DNA of 64,000 bases, taken from NCBI GenBank assembly GCA_964640325.1, contig CAZXID010000008.1:1-64000 (forward strand), read 5' to 3'. Source of the stretch: DAOQAU01 sp964640325 (GTDB taxonomy: Bacteria; Cyanobacteriota; Vampirovibrionia; Gastranaerophilales; Gastranaerophilaceae). Shown in pieces: positions 32,993 to 42,562 of the stretch. The position numbers and the translations under genes are program-made. Each line of letters opens with the position of its first letter. Within the stretch, counting starts at the first letter, position 1. The notes under the pieces are model-generated. The model was not told where the DNA came from and ran no database searches. It saw only the letters and a program-made list of their open reading frames with translations.

Positions 32993-35068
32993 ATGGATGT
33001 ATTGAGCAGAATAAATTTTTTAAAAGAAGAAATAAATCGGCATAATCATCTTTATTATGTCGAAGAAAATCCTGTTTTAAGCGATATTGAATATGATGAA
33101 CTTCTCAGAGAACTTCAAAAGCTTGAAACCGAAAATCCGCTTCTTATTACTTCCGACAGCCCGACCCAAAGACTTGGCGGGATAAGTTCAAGCTTTGAAC
33201 AACACAAACACAAATACAGGCTCTATAGCCTTGATAATTCAAATAATTACGAAGAACTTATCAAATGGTACGAAAGAATTACAAAAGAGATTGGCAAAGA
33301 CATAGAACTTGTCTGCGAACTTAAAATCGACGGGCTTGCAGTGGCACTTACCTACGAAAACGGAATTTTTGCCACAGGCGCAACAAGAGGCGATGGGGAA
33401 GTCGGCGAAAACATAACTAACAACTTAAAAACAATCAAAGCGATTCCGTTAAAACTTTTGAACAAATACCCCTCATCCGCCCTTCGGGCACCTTCTCCCG
33501 CAAGGGACGAAGGGGAAACACCTGAAACATTTACCCCCTCGTCACCATCCACCCTTCACCCTTCACTCGAAGTTCGTGGTGAAATTTACATGCCGAAATC
33601 CTCTTTTGAAAAACTTAACGAAGAAAATTTAAAAAACGGTGAAAAAATATTCGCAAACCCCAGAAACGCCGCAAGCGGCTCTGTGAGACAACTCGACAGC
33701 TCAATTACGGCAAAACGTGATTTATCAATGTTTTGCTACAGTGCTATTTTAACGGACATGAAAAACAAAACCAAAACACATTATGAAAATCTTATGTTTT
33801 TAAAAGAACTGGGGTTCAAAGTCAGCCCCAACACCCAAGTCGTTAAAAACATTCAAGAAGCAATCGAATACTGCCAAAGGTGGGAAACAAAACGTTTTGA
33901 ACTGGATTATGCAACCGATGGTGTTGTCATAAAAGTAAATGATTTAAGACTGCAAGAAGAACTAGGGTTTACTTCACGTGCGCCCAAATGGGCAACAGCG
34001 TTCAAATTTCCGCCCGAAGAAGTCAACACAAAACTTTTGGATATTGAAATTAATGTTGGTAAAACAGGCGCCGTAACGCCGGTTGCAATTTTAGAACCAA
34101 TTTTACTTGCAGGGAGTACAGTTTCTCGCGCCAGTTTGCACAATTTTGATGAAATCAAACGGCTTGATGTAAGAATCGGCGATACTGTCTTAATCAAAAA
34201 AGCGGCAGAAATCATTCCAAAAGTCATAAAAGTAAGTGAGCACAAGCCGACGTCCACAGAATTTATCATGCCGGTGCAATGCCCTGTATGCCAAACTAAG
34301 CTTGAGACAAGAGAAGGCGAAGTTAACCTTTACTGCCCTAATTCAATGTTTTGTCCGGCACAAATTAAAGCAAAAATCGAATATTGGGTTTCAAAAGAGG
34401 CTATGGATATCGATTTTGTCGGACCTTCAATAATCGAACAACTTTTTGACAAAAATATGATTAAATCCGCGGCGGATTTATACGCCCTTTCGCAGCAGGA
34501 TTTTATGCAATTGGATTTAATTCAGGAAAAATCCGCCTTTAATATTTACAACTCAATTCAAGCAAGCAAAAACCCAACATTAACGAGATTTTTAACCGCA
34601 CTTTCAATAAGACATGTCGGGAAAGAAACCGCGCATATTATTGCCCAACACTTCCAAACTCTTGAAAACATTTACAGGGCCGACATTGAAGACATTGCAA
34701 AAATTGACGGGGTCGGCGAAAAAATAGCACAAAATATTTTTGATTTTTTCCACGATAAAAAAAACCTTGAAGTTTTAACCCGCCTTAAAGAACTTGGGGT
34801 GGTGCCGAAAATAGAGAAAAACAACAAAATATCAGACATTTTTGAAGGAAAAACATTTGTTTTGACCGGCACGCTTGAAAGCATGACAAGAAATGAGGCT
34901 GAAGAAAAAATTAAATCCCACGGCGGGAAAACTTCATCCTCTGTCAGTAAAAATACCTCTTTTGTAGTCGCAGGCGAAAGTGCAGGCTCAAAATTAACAA
35001 AAGCGAAAAATTTAGGTGTTATAATATTATCAGAGCATGAATTTTCAAGCATGTTGTTGAGTAATTAG
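32993..35068 (+). CDS. ligA: NAD+-dependent DNA ligase, with in-frame repeat insert
   Basis: The 691-residue ligase has the KIDG adenylation motif (CELKIDGLAVALTYENG), OB domain, four zinc cysteines (CPVC and YCPNSMFCP), helix-hairpin-helix repeats (about 510-600) and a C-terminal BRCT (about 608-691, GKTFVLTGTLESM). About 40 residues between KLLNKYPSS and EVRGEIYMPK are not normal LigA: they are encoded by a family A repeat (33467-33515) and a TTCACCC tract. The insert is in frame between the adenylation motifs, in a loop before the strand with EVRGEIYM. Confidence 0.95.
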   Translation: MDVLSRINFLKEEINRHNHLYYVEENPVLSDIEYDELLRELQKLETENPLLITSDSPTQRLGGISSSFEQHKHKYRLYSLDNSNNYEELIKWYERITKEIGKDIELVCELKIDGLAVALTYENGIFATGATRGDGEVGENITNNLKTIKAIPLKLLNKYPSSALRAPSPARDEGETPETFTPSSPSTLHPSLEVRGEIYMPKSSFEKLNEENLKNGEKIFANPRNAASGSVRQLDSSITAKRDLSMFCYSAILTDMKNKTKTHYENLMFLKELGFKVSPNTQVVKNIQEAIEYCQRWETKRFELDYATDGVVIKVNDLRLQEELGFTSRAPKWATAFKFPPEEVNTKLLDIEINVGKTGAVTPVAILEPILLAGSTVSRASLHNFDEIKRLDVRIGDTVLIKKAAEIIPKVIKVSEHKPTSTEFIMPVQCPVCQTKLETREGEVNLYCPNSMFCPAQIKAKIEYWVSKEAMDIDFVGPSIIEQLFDKNMIKSAADLYALSQQDFMQLDLIQEKSAFNIYNSIQASKNPTLTRFLTALSIRHVGKETAHIIAQHFQTLENIYRADIEDIAKIDGVGEKIAQNIFDFFHDKKNLEVLTRLKELGVVPKIEKNNKISDIFEGKTFVLTGTLESMTRNEAEEKIKSHGGKTSSSVSKNTSFVVAGESAGSKLTKAKNLGVIILSEHEFSSMLLSN
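33467..33572 (+). repeat. in-frame repeat insert in ligA (family A plus TTCACCC tract)
   Basis: TACCCCTCATCCGCCC to GACGAAGGGGA (33467-33515) is a family A relative with nested inverted parts (CGCCCTTCGGGC). It is followed by CACCCTTCACCCTTCACTC (about 33549-33568), related to the tract in pabA. Together they account for about 35 additional codons. Confidence 0.75.
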
Positions 35069-35108
35069 TTTTTTAACGGAATATATAGCAAAAGGATTTG
35101 ATTAAAAT

Positions 35109-35519
35109 ATGAAAAAAAATTTAAAAGTGATTCAAATAAACGGATTCAGAGGAATTTTATTGGGACTATTTATAGTCAGTTGCCTGATTGCAGGATTTAT
35201 TGCATTCCCCGCTCTTCTTACAATGAACGGGTGGAATTACCTTGCCAATACAACGGGTTCTTTTCCCTCAATAAACTTCACTCAGGGCGTTTTGCTTTGG
35301 GGGATAATCGTTTTAAGTATTTATATTTTCAACAAAAGAAAATTTATCATTTCGTTTAATACAAAGCATGAACTTTCCGATGAAGAATTAAGCGAAGTTA
35401 TTTCAAAAATTAAAACACAAACCTTAAAAAACGGACTTCTTCAAGACAGAGAAAAAAATATTGAAGAAAATCCTAAAAACGAACAAGAACTTGAACTGCA
35501 TTCTGAAAATAAAGAATAA
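35109..35519 (+). CDS. small two-helix membrane protein
   Basis: The 136-residue protein has two hydrophobic segments (about 15-38 and 58-75) and a charged cytoplasmic-type C-terminus (about 85-136, ending HSENKE). I recognise no family. AAAGGA lies about 13 nt upstream. It stands between ligA and the SIMPL-domain gene, 19 nt from the latter, and may be cotranscribed with it. Confidence 0.7.
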   Translation: MKKNLKVIQINGFRGILLGLFIVSCLIAGFIAFPALLTMNGWNYLANTTGSFPSINFTQGVLLWGIIVLSIYIFNKRKFIISFNTKHELSDEELSEVISKIKTQTLKNGLLQDREKNIEENPKNEQELELHSENKE

Positions 35520-35538
35520 ATTTTTATAGGAGGCATCC

Positions 35539-36252
35539 ATGAAAAAAGTAATTTCAGCGTTTTTAACTGTATTGTTTATCTCTGCTGTTGCAATTGCAGC
35601 TGAAACTCAAAAAGAAGAAGGCTATATTTCCACAAATTTCTCACAAACAAAAGAAATTCCTCCCGATGTTGCAGAAATTTCCGTTGCAATCGAAACATCC
35701 GCCCAAACCATGCAAAAAGCTTCTGAAGATAACAAAGCAATATCAGAAGAAGTTTATTCCGGACTAAAAGGAATAATAAACACAACCGACGGAGATTACA
35801 TCAAAACCAAAAATTACTCCGCGAGACCGGTTTACACATATACAAAAGAAAACAAAAGAGTCTTTGACAAATATATAATTTCAAACACAATCAACATAAA
35901 AACAAGAAACATTGATTTAGTCTCAAAAATTATAGACAAATCAATCGAATTAGGAGCCACAAACGTAAACAATCTTGAATTTCTGGTAGCAGATTATGAT
36001 ATTGTCTGCAACGATTTGCTAGCGGAACTTACAAAAAAAGCTTATGCTCAAGCGTCTTCTGTTGCATCGGCAATGAATTCAAAAGTGTTAGGGGTAAAAT
36101 CGATTAACACTACCTGCACTACCCAGAACAATTCTGTGCCATATTACACGCTAATGGCTAAATCGGCACAGGATGAAACGTCTTCAACACCTGTAGCAAG
36201 CGGAAAAATAAAGATTTATGCCAATATTGATGCATCTTTTTATGTAAAGTAA
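35539..36252 (+). CDS. SIMPL (DUF541) domain periplasmic protein
   Basis: The 237-residue protein has a signal peptide (MKKVISAFLTVLFISAVAIA) and a SIMPL/DUF541 domain: PPDVAEISVAIETSAQT, NYSARPVYTYTKENK, and IINTTDGDYIKTKNYS. Such proteins (like YggE and BP26) are secreted or periplasmic and are linked to oxidative stress or form channel-like assemblies. GGAGG precedes the start. Confidence 0.85.
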   Translation: MKKVISAFLTVLFISAVAIAAETQKEEGYISTNFSQTKEIPPDVAEISVAIETSAQTMQKASEDNKAISEEVYSGLKGIINTTDGDYIKTKNYSARPVYTYTKENKRVFDKYIISNTINIKTRNIDLVSKIIDKSIELGATNVNNLEFLVADYDIVCNDLLAELTKKAYAQASSVASAMNSKVLGVKSINTTCTTQNNSVPYYTLMAKSAQDETSSTPVASGKIKIYANIDASFYVK

Positions 36253-36341
36253 AACTTCATATTTAGCTCATATTCCTTGAAGTTTAAATCCTTAGTTGTT
36301 ATAATTACGGTGCGGATGACAATTTAGGAAGGACTTTTAAA

Positions 36342-37352
36342 ATGGTTTTAGAAATGAATTTTCCCCAACTGGAAAAAGCTATTCGTCCAACCCACGACAT
36401 AAAGCTTTTTACTGGTCGTTCAAACTTTACCCTGGCGCATGAAATTGCAAATTATCTGGGAACAACAGTAGGTCCAATGGTTATAAAAAACTTCGCAGAC
36501 GGCGAAATTTATGTTCAGGTTAAAGAAAGCGTAAGGGGAGATGACGTTTTTATCGTTCAACCGCTTTGTAATCCTGTCAATGAAAACCTTATGGAACTTT
36601 TAATAATAATTGATGCTTTTAAAAGAGCAAGTGCAAAAACAATAACCGCGGTAATCCCATACTACGGGTATGCAAGACAAGACAGAAAAACTTCCGGCAG
36701 AGAAGCAATCACAGCAAAACTTGTTGCCGATTTGCTTACAACTGCAGGCACCGACAGAGTTCTGGCAATGGATTTACATACAGGCCAGATTCAAGGATTT
36801 TTCAACATCTTGGTTGACCACATTTTTGCAACACCGATTCTTGTGGATTATATTAAAAAGCTAAACCTTACATCAGATGAACTTGTTGCAGTAAGCCCAG
36901 ATACAGGAGGAGTCCCGAGAACAAGATACTTTGCAAAAGAACTTGATTGTCCACTTGCAATAATCGACAAAAGACGCGACAAACACAATGAAGCAGTTGC
37001 CGCACACGTTATCGGTGATGTTAAAGACAAAATCTGTATAATGTTTGACGATATTATTGATACTGCAGGAACAATCTGCGAGGCTGCAAAATTACTTAAA
37101 AAAGAAGGTGCAAAAGATGTTTATGTCTGCGCGGCACACGCGGTTTTTTCAGGGCCTGCCGTCGAAAGACTTACAAATTCACCTATAACTGAAGTGATAA
37201 TAACAAATACAATTCCTATTGACATGTCTAAAATGCCGCAAAAAATTAAACAACTTTCGGTAGCACCTCTTTTAGGTGAAGCAATTTCAAGAATTCATGA
37301 TGATGAATCTGTAAGTTCGCTTTTTGGCTTTGAAAAAGAATTGAAAGAATAG
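36342..37352 (+). CDS. prs: ribose-phosphate pyrophosphokinase
   Basis: The 336-residue enzyme makes PRPP. DLHTGQIQGFF and the PRPP-binding IMFDDIIDTAGTI motif, plus YYGYARQDRK, are conserved. AGGAAGG lies upstream and a TATAAT near 36299, so this gene has a normal leader. It is convergent with the diguanylate cyclase gene. Confidence 0.97.
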   Translation: MVLEMNFPQLEKAIRPTHDIKLFTGRSNFTLAHEIANYLGTTVGPMVIKNFADGEIYVQVKESVRGDDVFIVQPLCNPVNENLMELLIIIDAFKRASAKTITAVIPYYGYARQDRKTSGREAITAKLVADLLTTAGTDRVLAMDLHTGQIQGFFNILVDHIFATPILVDYIKKLNLTSDELVAVSPDTGGVPRTRYFAKELDCPLAIIDKRRDKHNEAVAAHVIGDVKDKICIMFDDIIDTAGTICEAAKLLKKEGAKDVYVCAAHAVFSGPAVERLTNSPITEVIITNTIPIDMSKMPQKIKQLSVAPLLGEAISRIHDDESVSSLFGFEKELKE

Positions 37353-38801
37353 TTATTTAAAAATTACTACTTTGTTTCTACCATGCGTTTTGGCATCGTA
37401 GAGGGCCTTATCTGCATTTTGATACAAAATTTCAAGGCTGTCTTCGGGCTTAAATTGATAAAGCCCCACGCTTATTGTGACACTGATTGTTTTTGCATCA
37501 TCTTTTTCTGCTGAAATGTCCATTTTGGCTTGCTCTATTGATTGCCTGAGCCTTTGAGCCACCGCAAAAGCTTCTTCAATTTTGGTATAAGGAAGCAAAA
37601 TCGCAAATTCCTCTCCGCCATAACGTGAGGCTATATCGTATTCCCTAAGCCCTGCTTTAATAAGATTTGCTACATTTTTTAAAACGCAATCGCCTGCATT
37701 GTGACCGTAAGTATCATTAACTTTTTTGAAAAAATCTACGTCAATCATCATCGCACAAAGCGGTTTATGTTGACGTTTTGCGGTAGAATATTCCTGCTTA
37801 AGCCTCATTTCAAACTGTCTTCTATTGTTTAACCCCGTCAAAGCATCAAGGGTAGCGTGTTGAAGAACTTCTGCATAAACTTCTGCCCTGTGAATTGTTA
37901 TTGAAGACTGTTTTGACAATTGCTCCAAATATTCAATCTCTTTTTTTGTAAGCTTATCAACATTGCTGTGTGCGACAATACACCCCAGAAGAGTTTTTTC
38001 ACCGATAAGAGGGAAAATTCCTATCTTTTCACCATCAAGCAATGTAATTTTTGATTTAGTGTTAATTTTTGAGACAGCAGACAAAATCTTTTTATCACGG
38101 CAAGCCCTTGGCCAAAAAAGCTCAATTTTGCTGTTTTGTTCATTTTTTAAAAAGATATAAACAAGGTGCTCTGAAATAAACCTGTCAATCATTTCACCTA
38201 TTAAAGGGATAATGTAATTGAGTTCATACTGAGTTTCAATAATTTTTGCGATATTTTTCATTGCATCATGAAACTCAATATTTGTCTGCATTTGCTCTGC
38301 AAGAATAGTATTTTGAATTTTTAAAGAAATTTGATATGAGGCAACAGAAAGCGCCATAAAAAATTCATACGTAAGAAAATTTGAAATATTACCTCTAAAA
38401 TCCAGTTCAACAATTCCGTAAGGCTTATTCTTACGTTTCAGAGGAATTAAAATTTTGTTAATATCTTTTGTTAATTTAACAGCAACAGGAGATTTAAAAT
38501 CTTGTATCTTAAACTTTTTATCGTTAATATAAAAATCCCATTGGCTAAAATTTGCAAGCGCAATATAGAGTTTATCGGTGTAAGAATTTTTATGAAATTC
38601 ATCTATTACAACCCAGCTTTTCGAATAATCCTTTAAAAGCTTTGTGTTTTCATCATATATAAAAATGCTCAATTTCGACAGATTTGAAAAGTCGGAAAAA
38701 TTTTTGCTTAACAAAGAAACAATGTCCGAAGGATTTGAATTTTCGGTCAAAACCTTTGAAATTTCAGCCAATAAGTTCAATTCAAATTTATTATTTTCCA
38801 T
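37353..38801 (-). CDS. GAF-type diguanylate cyclase
   Basis: The 482-residue protein has an N-terminal sensory region (about 1-310) with GAF-like parts (e.g. KPYGIVELDF) and a C-terminal GGDEF domain (about 320-482). The active site is RYGGEEF, and LREYD gives an RxxD inhibition site five residues before it, so the product probably represses it. It makes c-di-GMP. Its ATG is 3 nt after the TPR gene's stop, so both are likely coupled and the TPR protein may localise it. Confidence 0.93.
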   Translation of the reverse strand: MENNKFELNLLAEISKVLTENSNPSDIVSLLSKNFSDFSNLSKLSIFIYDENTKLLKDYSKSWVVIDEFHKNSYTDKLYIALANFSQWDFYINDKKFKIQDFKSPVAVKLTKDINKILIPLKRKNKPYGIVELDFRGNISNFLTYEFFMALSVASYQISLKIQNTILAEQMQTNIEFHDAMKNIAKIIETQYELNYIIPLIGEMIDRFISEHLVYIFLKNEQNSKIELFWPRACRDKKILSAVSKINTKSKITLLDGEKIGIFPLIGEKTLLGCIVAHSNVDKLTKKEIEYLEQLSKQSSITIHRAEVYAEVLQHATLDALTGLNNRRQFEMRLKQEYSTAKRQHKPLCAMMIDVDFFKKVNDTYGHNAGDCVLKNVANLIKAGLREYDIASRYGGEEFAILLPYTKIEEAFAVAQRLRQSIEQAKMDISAEKDDAKTISVTISVGLYQFKPEDSLEILYQNADKALYDAKTHGRNKVVIFK

Positions 38802-38804
38802 TTA

Positions 38805-39881
38805 TTACTCATATTCTTTGAAAAGTTTTTTGGTTCTGCAATTTTTGAAGTTTTTAATCATGACCTTGTCAAGCTCGTCTGTAGCGACTATTTTACCGTG
38901 GACATAGGCAACTTTTTGGGCATAAGACGGTTCATCGTCAATTTTTTCTCTTAAGTGCTCATATTCTGTTCTATGCAAAGCATTTTGAGTCACTTCGTTC
39001 AAAACATCAAATATATATCTTGAAGTATAAGAATCTGCGTGCGTAGAAGAAATAAGGATAGAGGCTTTTTCAAGTTCTTCTTTTGCTTCCTGATACATTC
39101 TCAAATGTCTCAAAAGTATCGCAAGGTTGTAATGCGCTTCATAATTCATAGGCTCAATGTCTATCGCTTCACAGTAAGAAAGCCCTGCTTTTTGATAATT
39201 GCCAACCAAATGATATACCAAGGCAAGGTTATAGCGAGAATCATAATCACTCCTCAAAATTTTAACGGCATTATTATATGATTCAATCGCCTTCCTTAAA
39301 AACATTGCTTCTTTTTCTTCTTTATTTTCATCATCTTCAAGATATAATGCCTTTTGGCGATATGCAATTCCCATGTTGTAGTAGGCAAGACCGCGATTAA
39401 TTTTTTCGCTTTTTTTGTTGTCAAATATAAAAGGTATTGAAAAAACCCTTGGTTTTGAATTTATAATTGCCTCATACTGGATTATTGCAGAATCAAAATC
39501 ACCGATTTTTTCCGAAAGAACAATGCCCAAATTCATCCTCGCCTCGGTAAAATTCCTTTTATATTCAAGTGCTTTTTCATAAGAATCTGCTGCTGAATAA
39601 TAGTCTTCATAGACCACAAAAATATTACCTAAATTAAGTCTTGCTCCATAATGCCCGGGGAATATTTCCAACGCCGTATTGTAATAATCAATGGCTTTTT
39701 GCAAATCTCTTTTTTGATAAGCCTTGTCGCCCTTGTATACATAATACATGCCCAAGCCTTTATAGTATTGTTTTTCATACCATCCCCAATAGAAAAATAT
39801 GCTCAACAAAAAGGCGGCAAAAATAAGCAATAAAAAAAGTTTGCCAAATAATGTTTTTATAATTTTTTTAAATTTGTACAT
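38805..39881 (-). CDS. membrane-anchored TPR protein
   Basis: The 358-residue protein has one N-terminal membrane helix (about 12-30, FGKLFLLLIFAAFLLSIFF) and then TPR repeats (about 38-290), e.g. AIDYYNTALEIFPGHYGARL and KAGLSYCEAIDIEPMNYEA. It likely scaffolds other proteins at the membrane. The promoter TTGCAT-17 nt-TAAAAT ends 6 nt before the ATG, although weak purine stretches (GGAGG, AAGG) are nearby. It is followed by the diguanylate cyclase gene. Confidence 0.85.
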   Translation of the reverse strand: MYKFKKIIKTLFGKLFLLLIFAAFLLSIFFYWGWYEKQYYKGLGMYYVYKGDKAYQKRDLQKAIDYYNTALEIFPGHYGARLNLGNIFVVYEDYYSAADSYEKALEYKRNFTEARMNLGIVLSEKIGDFDSAIIQYEAIINSKPRVFSIPFIFDNKKSEKINRGLAYYNMGIAYRQKALYLEDDENKEEKEAMFLRKAIESYNNAVKILRSDYDSRYNLALVYHLVGNYQKAGLSYCEAIDIEPMNYEAHYNLAILLRHLRMYQEAKEELEKASILISSTHADSYTSRYIFDVLNEVTQNALHRTEYEHLREKIDDEPSYAQKVAYVHGKIVATDELDKVMIKNFKNCRTKKLFKEYE

Positions 39882-39887
39882 GACCTT

Positions 39888-39916
39888 ATTTTAACCTCCA
39901 ACGCAAGACAATGCAA
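39888..39916 (-). promoter_or_regulatory. promoter of the TPR - cyclase operon
   Basis: On the minus strand TTGCAT (39916-39911), a 17-nt spacer and TAAAAT (39893-39888) are followed by 6 nt and the ATG at 39881. Confidence 0.6.
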
Positions 39917-40012
39917 GTTTGTTGCAATACAAAATAAATACTATGTACTATTGACAAGTTTTAAACAAAAATCTATAATGCAAAGGGTTAAATAAGAAAG
40001 GATTGGTGTTTT

Positions 40013-40306
40013 ATGGGATGCGACATTTCACACGAAGAAAAAATGGAACATATGCAACATTATTTCTTTAAATGTTTTATTATCAGTTTTGTTTTGCTGC
40101 TTTTTTCATCCTTAATGTGCATATTTTTCTTTGACTATCAAGCACAAATGATGGAAAAATTATTCCAGCTTGATGTTGATGATTACAGTATGCTTTTGGT
40201 GTTTTTAATGGGACTTTGGAAAATCTTGATAATCCAATTTACATTAATACCGGCATTAGCAATTTTTTGCATGAGAAAATGTTGTTGCTGTAAAGGGAAA
40301 AAATAA
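40013..40306 (+). CDS. small two-helix membrane protein with Cys-rich tail
   Basis: The 97-residue protein has two hydrophobic segments (about 21-41 and 62-86) and ends MRKCCCCKGKK, a Cys4 basic tail that could bind metal or be acylated. It has AAAGGA upstream and a TATAAT near 39974, so it has a normal leader. I recognise no family. A strong terminator follows. Confidence 0.7.
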   Translation: MGCDISHEEKMEHMQHYFFKCFIISFVLLLFSSLMCIFFFDYQAQMMEKLFQLDVDDYSMLLVFLMGLWKILIIQFTLIPALAIFCMRKCCCCKGKK

Positions 40307-40319
40307 AACTTAGACCATG

Positions 40320-40370
40320 ATAAACAAGGCGAGGTTGATATAATCAATCGCGCCTTGTTTATATTTTATA
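40320..40370. terminator. terminator between convergent genes
   Basis: A 12-bp stem (40320-40331 with 40351-40362) with an inner imperfect stem is followed by a T-rich tract. It serves the small membrane protein gene and the convergent alcohol dehydrogenase gene. Confidence 0.8.
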
Positions 40371-40378
40371 CACAAAAA

Positions 40379-41533
40379 TCAGCACTTGAGCAAAATGTCA
40401 TAAGCTGCTTGTGGTGTAATGTCATTATCTTCTCCAAAAACGACTTCCCTTTGTTCAAGTCTTTCTTTAATTTTATTTGCAGCCTCTTGGGGATTAACTC
40501 CGTAGTCTGAAAGTTTTGTTTTCATGCCGATTGAATTGAAAAATTCTTCGGTTTTTTTAATAGTACATTCCGCTGCTTTAATTTCATCTTTGTCTACACA
40601 GCCAAAGACTTCTTTTGCCATTTTTGCAAGTTTTTTAGCTTTATCTTTTTTCTTATACTGCCAAAGGCGAGGAAGAATTACAGCCAAACTTTGCCCATGA
40701 TCAAGTCCGTAAAGAGCAGTTAATTCATGCCCAATTCGATGAGTTGCCCAGTCTTGAACAAGTCCGCAAGAAAGCCAAAAATTAAGCCCGCAAGTGGCAC
40801 ACCAAAAAATATTTGCTCTTGCCTCATAATCTTTCGGATTCGTTAGAACTTTCGGCGATTCATTTATTAAGGTTTTAATTAAACCCAACGCCCAAGAATC
40901 TTGTAATGGCGAATTAACATCATAAGTCGCATACTGCTCCATCACATGGACAAAAGTATCAACAATGCCGTTTACCGTTTGTTTTGTCGGTAAAGTAAAA
41001 GTGACTTCAGGGTCTATGATGGAAAATATCGGATAAAGCTTTCCTGATTGAAGCGCGAGTTTTTCCTGAGTACTTCTTCTTGAAATAACCGTATTGGCAT
41101 TCATTTCAGAACCTGTTGCAGGAAGTGTTATGACGCTTGCAAAAGGGATAAATTCCCCAAACGGGGCGCATTTTGAAATTATATCGTAAGGCTCTTCACC
41201 TTTATATTTTGCCGCCGCTGCGATAAATTTTGTTGCATCCAATACGGAGCCTCCGCCTACCGCCAAAAGAAAGTTGATTTTTTCTTTTTTAATTATTTTT
41301 ACGGCCTCCATACAGGTTTCGTAAGTCGGATTTGGTTCAATCCCTCCGAATTCAACAACATTAAAATCGCTCAGCGCAACTTTAACCTGATTATAAACCC
41401 CGTTTTTCATAATTGAGCCGCCACCATATATCATTAAAATCTTTTTGTCTTTGTCAATAAGCCGCGAAAGCTCGGCAATAGAACCTTTCCCGAAAATAAC
41501 TTTTGTAGGACAGCAAAATTCAAAATTCAACAT
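40379..41533 (-). CDS. iron-containing alcohol dehydrogenase
   Basis: The 384-residue enzyme is in the Fe-ADH family, closest in style to NADPH-dependent butanol dehydrogenases (YqhD/BDH). NAD(P) binding has GGGSVLDATKFIAAAA; metal ligands are in GIVDTFVHVMEQY and LDHGQSLAV, and a His in HRIGHELTAL. It probably reduces short-chain aldehydes in fermentation. AAGGAG precedes the ATG. Confidence 0.93.
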   Translation of the reverse strand: MLNFEFCCPTKVIFGKGSIAELSRLIDKDKKILMIYGGGSIMKNGVYNQVKVALSDFNVVEFGGIEPNPTYETCMEAVKIIKKEKINFLLAVGGGSVLDATKFIAAAAKYKGEEPYDIISKCAPFGEFIPFASVITLPATGSEMNANTVISRRSTQEKLALQSGKLYPIFSIIDPEVTFTLPTKQTVNGIVDTFVHVMEQYATYDVNSPLQDSWALGLIKTLINESPKVLTNPKDYEARANIFWCATCGLNFWLSCGLVQDWATHRIGHELTALYGLDHGQSLAVILPRLWQYKKKDKAKKLAKMAKEVFGCVDKDEIKAAECTIKKTEEFFNSIGMKTKLSDYGVNPQEAANKIKERLEQREVVFGEDNDITPQAAYDILLKC

Positions 41534-41583
41534 AATAACACTCCTTATAAAACGAGGATACCACTTAAAACGTTAAAATCAAA

Positions 41584-41922
41584 TTATTTTTTGGGAGTTT
41601 TAAGATCTAATATTTTGTCTTTAATATAAATCCCAAGCGCAAATGCCCCTGACATGAATACTGCAGTTCTTAAATATGCCAAAAATGAAAATCTAAATGA
41701 ATTTTTAAAATGAAGCTTATTTTGCGCATCAGATAAATATGGCTTAGCCAAGCGATACCCGATAATAGAAGCTAATCCTTCTTCAATTAACAGTGGAGTA
41801 TAAGTTAAAAAAGTTATTTTACCTACATTATCATGAATAATATCCTTAATTTTTTCAAATTTGGACTTATTTAAATTTTGCGTAGCAGGCTTTTTTTGTG
41901 TGACATTCCGACGATAAAACAA
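41584..41922 (-). CDS. probable displaced C-terminal half of HEXXH membrane protein
   Basis: The 112-residue frame starts at TTG (41922), overlapping the preceding gene by 52 nt in the -1 frame. It contains PLLIEEGLASIIGYRLAKPY and two hydrophobic stretches (about 43-60 and 85-103). The EEGLAS resembles the EExxA of gluzincin proteases that follows HEXXH, so this is likely the continuation of the upstream gene after a frameshift in an A7 tract. It could alternatively be a translationally coupled separate protein. Confidence 0.6.
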   Translation of the reverse strand: MFYRRNVTQKKPATQNLNKSKFEKIKDIIHDNVGKITFLTYTPLLIEEGLASIIGYRLAKPYLSDAQNKLHFKNSFRFSFLAYLRTAVFMSGAFALGIYIKDKILDLKTPKK

Positions 41923-42476
41923 CCGATTCCTATTGGAGACAAAGATAAAGGTATTAAATGTAAAGCTTTTCTATTAAATCTGTAAGAAAGACTTTTTTTA
42001 GAATCTCGAAGAGCATGACCAATTTCATGAAAAACTGCCGAATACAAAGATTTATCATTAATATTGATGGTTTTTCCCATAAGAAAAGCATTAATCCCAT
42101 TAGCCGTCATTTTTTTAATATTCATATAAGAAATTATTTTAAGCTTATTCAAAAAAGATTCTGGGATAAGCAAGGGCCTTTGATTAGCAAGCTTCTCCGG
42201 CGTAAGGATTGAAATCAAATACTTTTTATTACCCAAGTCCGGATTTCTTGAGATAATACTCTGTGCGAATTTTAAAATATTTTCAAAAGAATCAATCTCA
42301 TGATATTTTTTTAAAAATTTAAATCTACGGGACTCAATGGAGCTTTCAGAGATAGGAGTTAGGCAAAGGGCAAATCTTTTTGCGGGAAAATACATCCCGA
42401 CAGTAGCACCTGCAGCAATCCCTGCGGCTGAAATTGCGTCATTTTTTAGATTAATCTTTTTTTCACTGACTTGCAT
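41871..42476 (-). CDS. HEXXH membrane metalloprotease-like protein, probably frameshifted
   Basis: The 201-residue protein starts MQVSEKKINLKNDA with AGGGG upstream. It contains FHEIGHALRDS, an HEXXH zinc motif (H150-E151-H154), after a region with ITRNPDLGNKKYLI-like helices, and one C-terminal hydrophobic stretch (about 172-188). The frame ends soon afterwards, and an overlapping -1 frame carries EEGLAS and further membrane segments. An A7 tract within the overlap (41891-41897) is the likely slip site. Confidence 0.6.
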   Translation of the reverse strand: MQVSEKKINLKNDAISAAGIAAGATVGMYFPAKRFALCLTPISESSIESRRFKFLKKYHEIDSFENILKFAQSIISRNPDLGNKKYLISILTPEKLANQRPLLIPESFLNKLKIISYMNIKKMTANGINAFLMGKTININDKSLYSAVFHEIGHALRDSKKSLSYRFNRKALHLIPLSLSPIGIGCFIVGMSHKKSLLRKI

Positions 42477-42549
42477 TAAAAACCCCTAATTATTTAAATT
42501 ATAAAACGAAAAATTAAAAAATTTGCTAGTAAATTATAAAAAATTTTCC

Positions 42550-42555
42550 TATAAT
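42550..42555 (+). promoter_or_regulatory. -10 box of pabB, leaderless
   Basis: TATAAT (42550-42555) ends 7 nt before the ATG at 42563, and there is no ribosome site. A possible -35 (TTGCTA, 42523-42528) is 21 nt away, so the promoter is weak or relies on the -10. Confidence 0.45.
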
Positions 42556-42562
42556 ATAATTT

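Noticed and set aside
37353..38801. The GGDEF protein as degenerate
   Set aside because: The active-site GGEEF is a functional variant and an RxxD site is present, unlike the SENEF protein at 25.4 kb.
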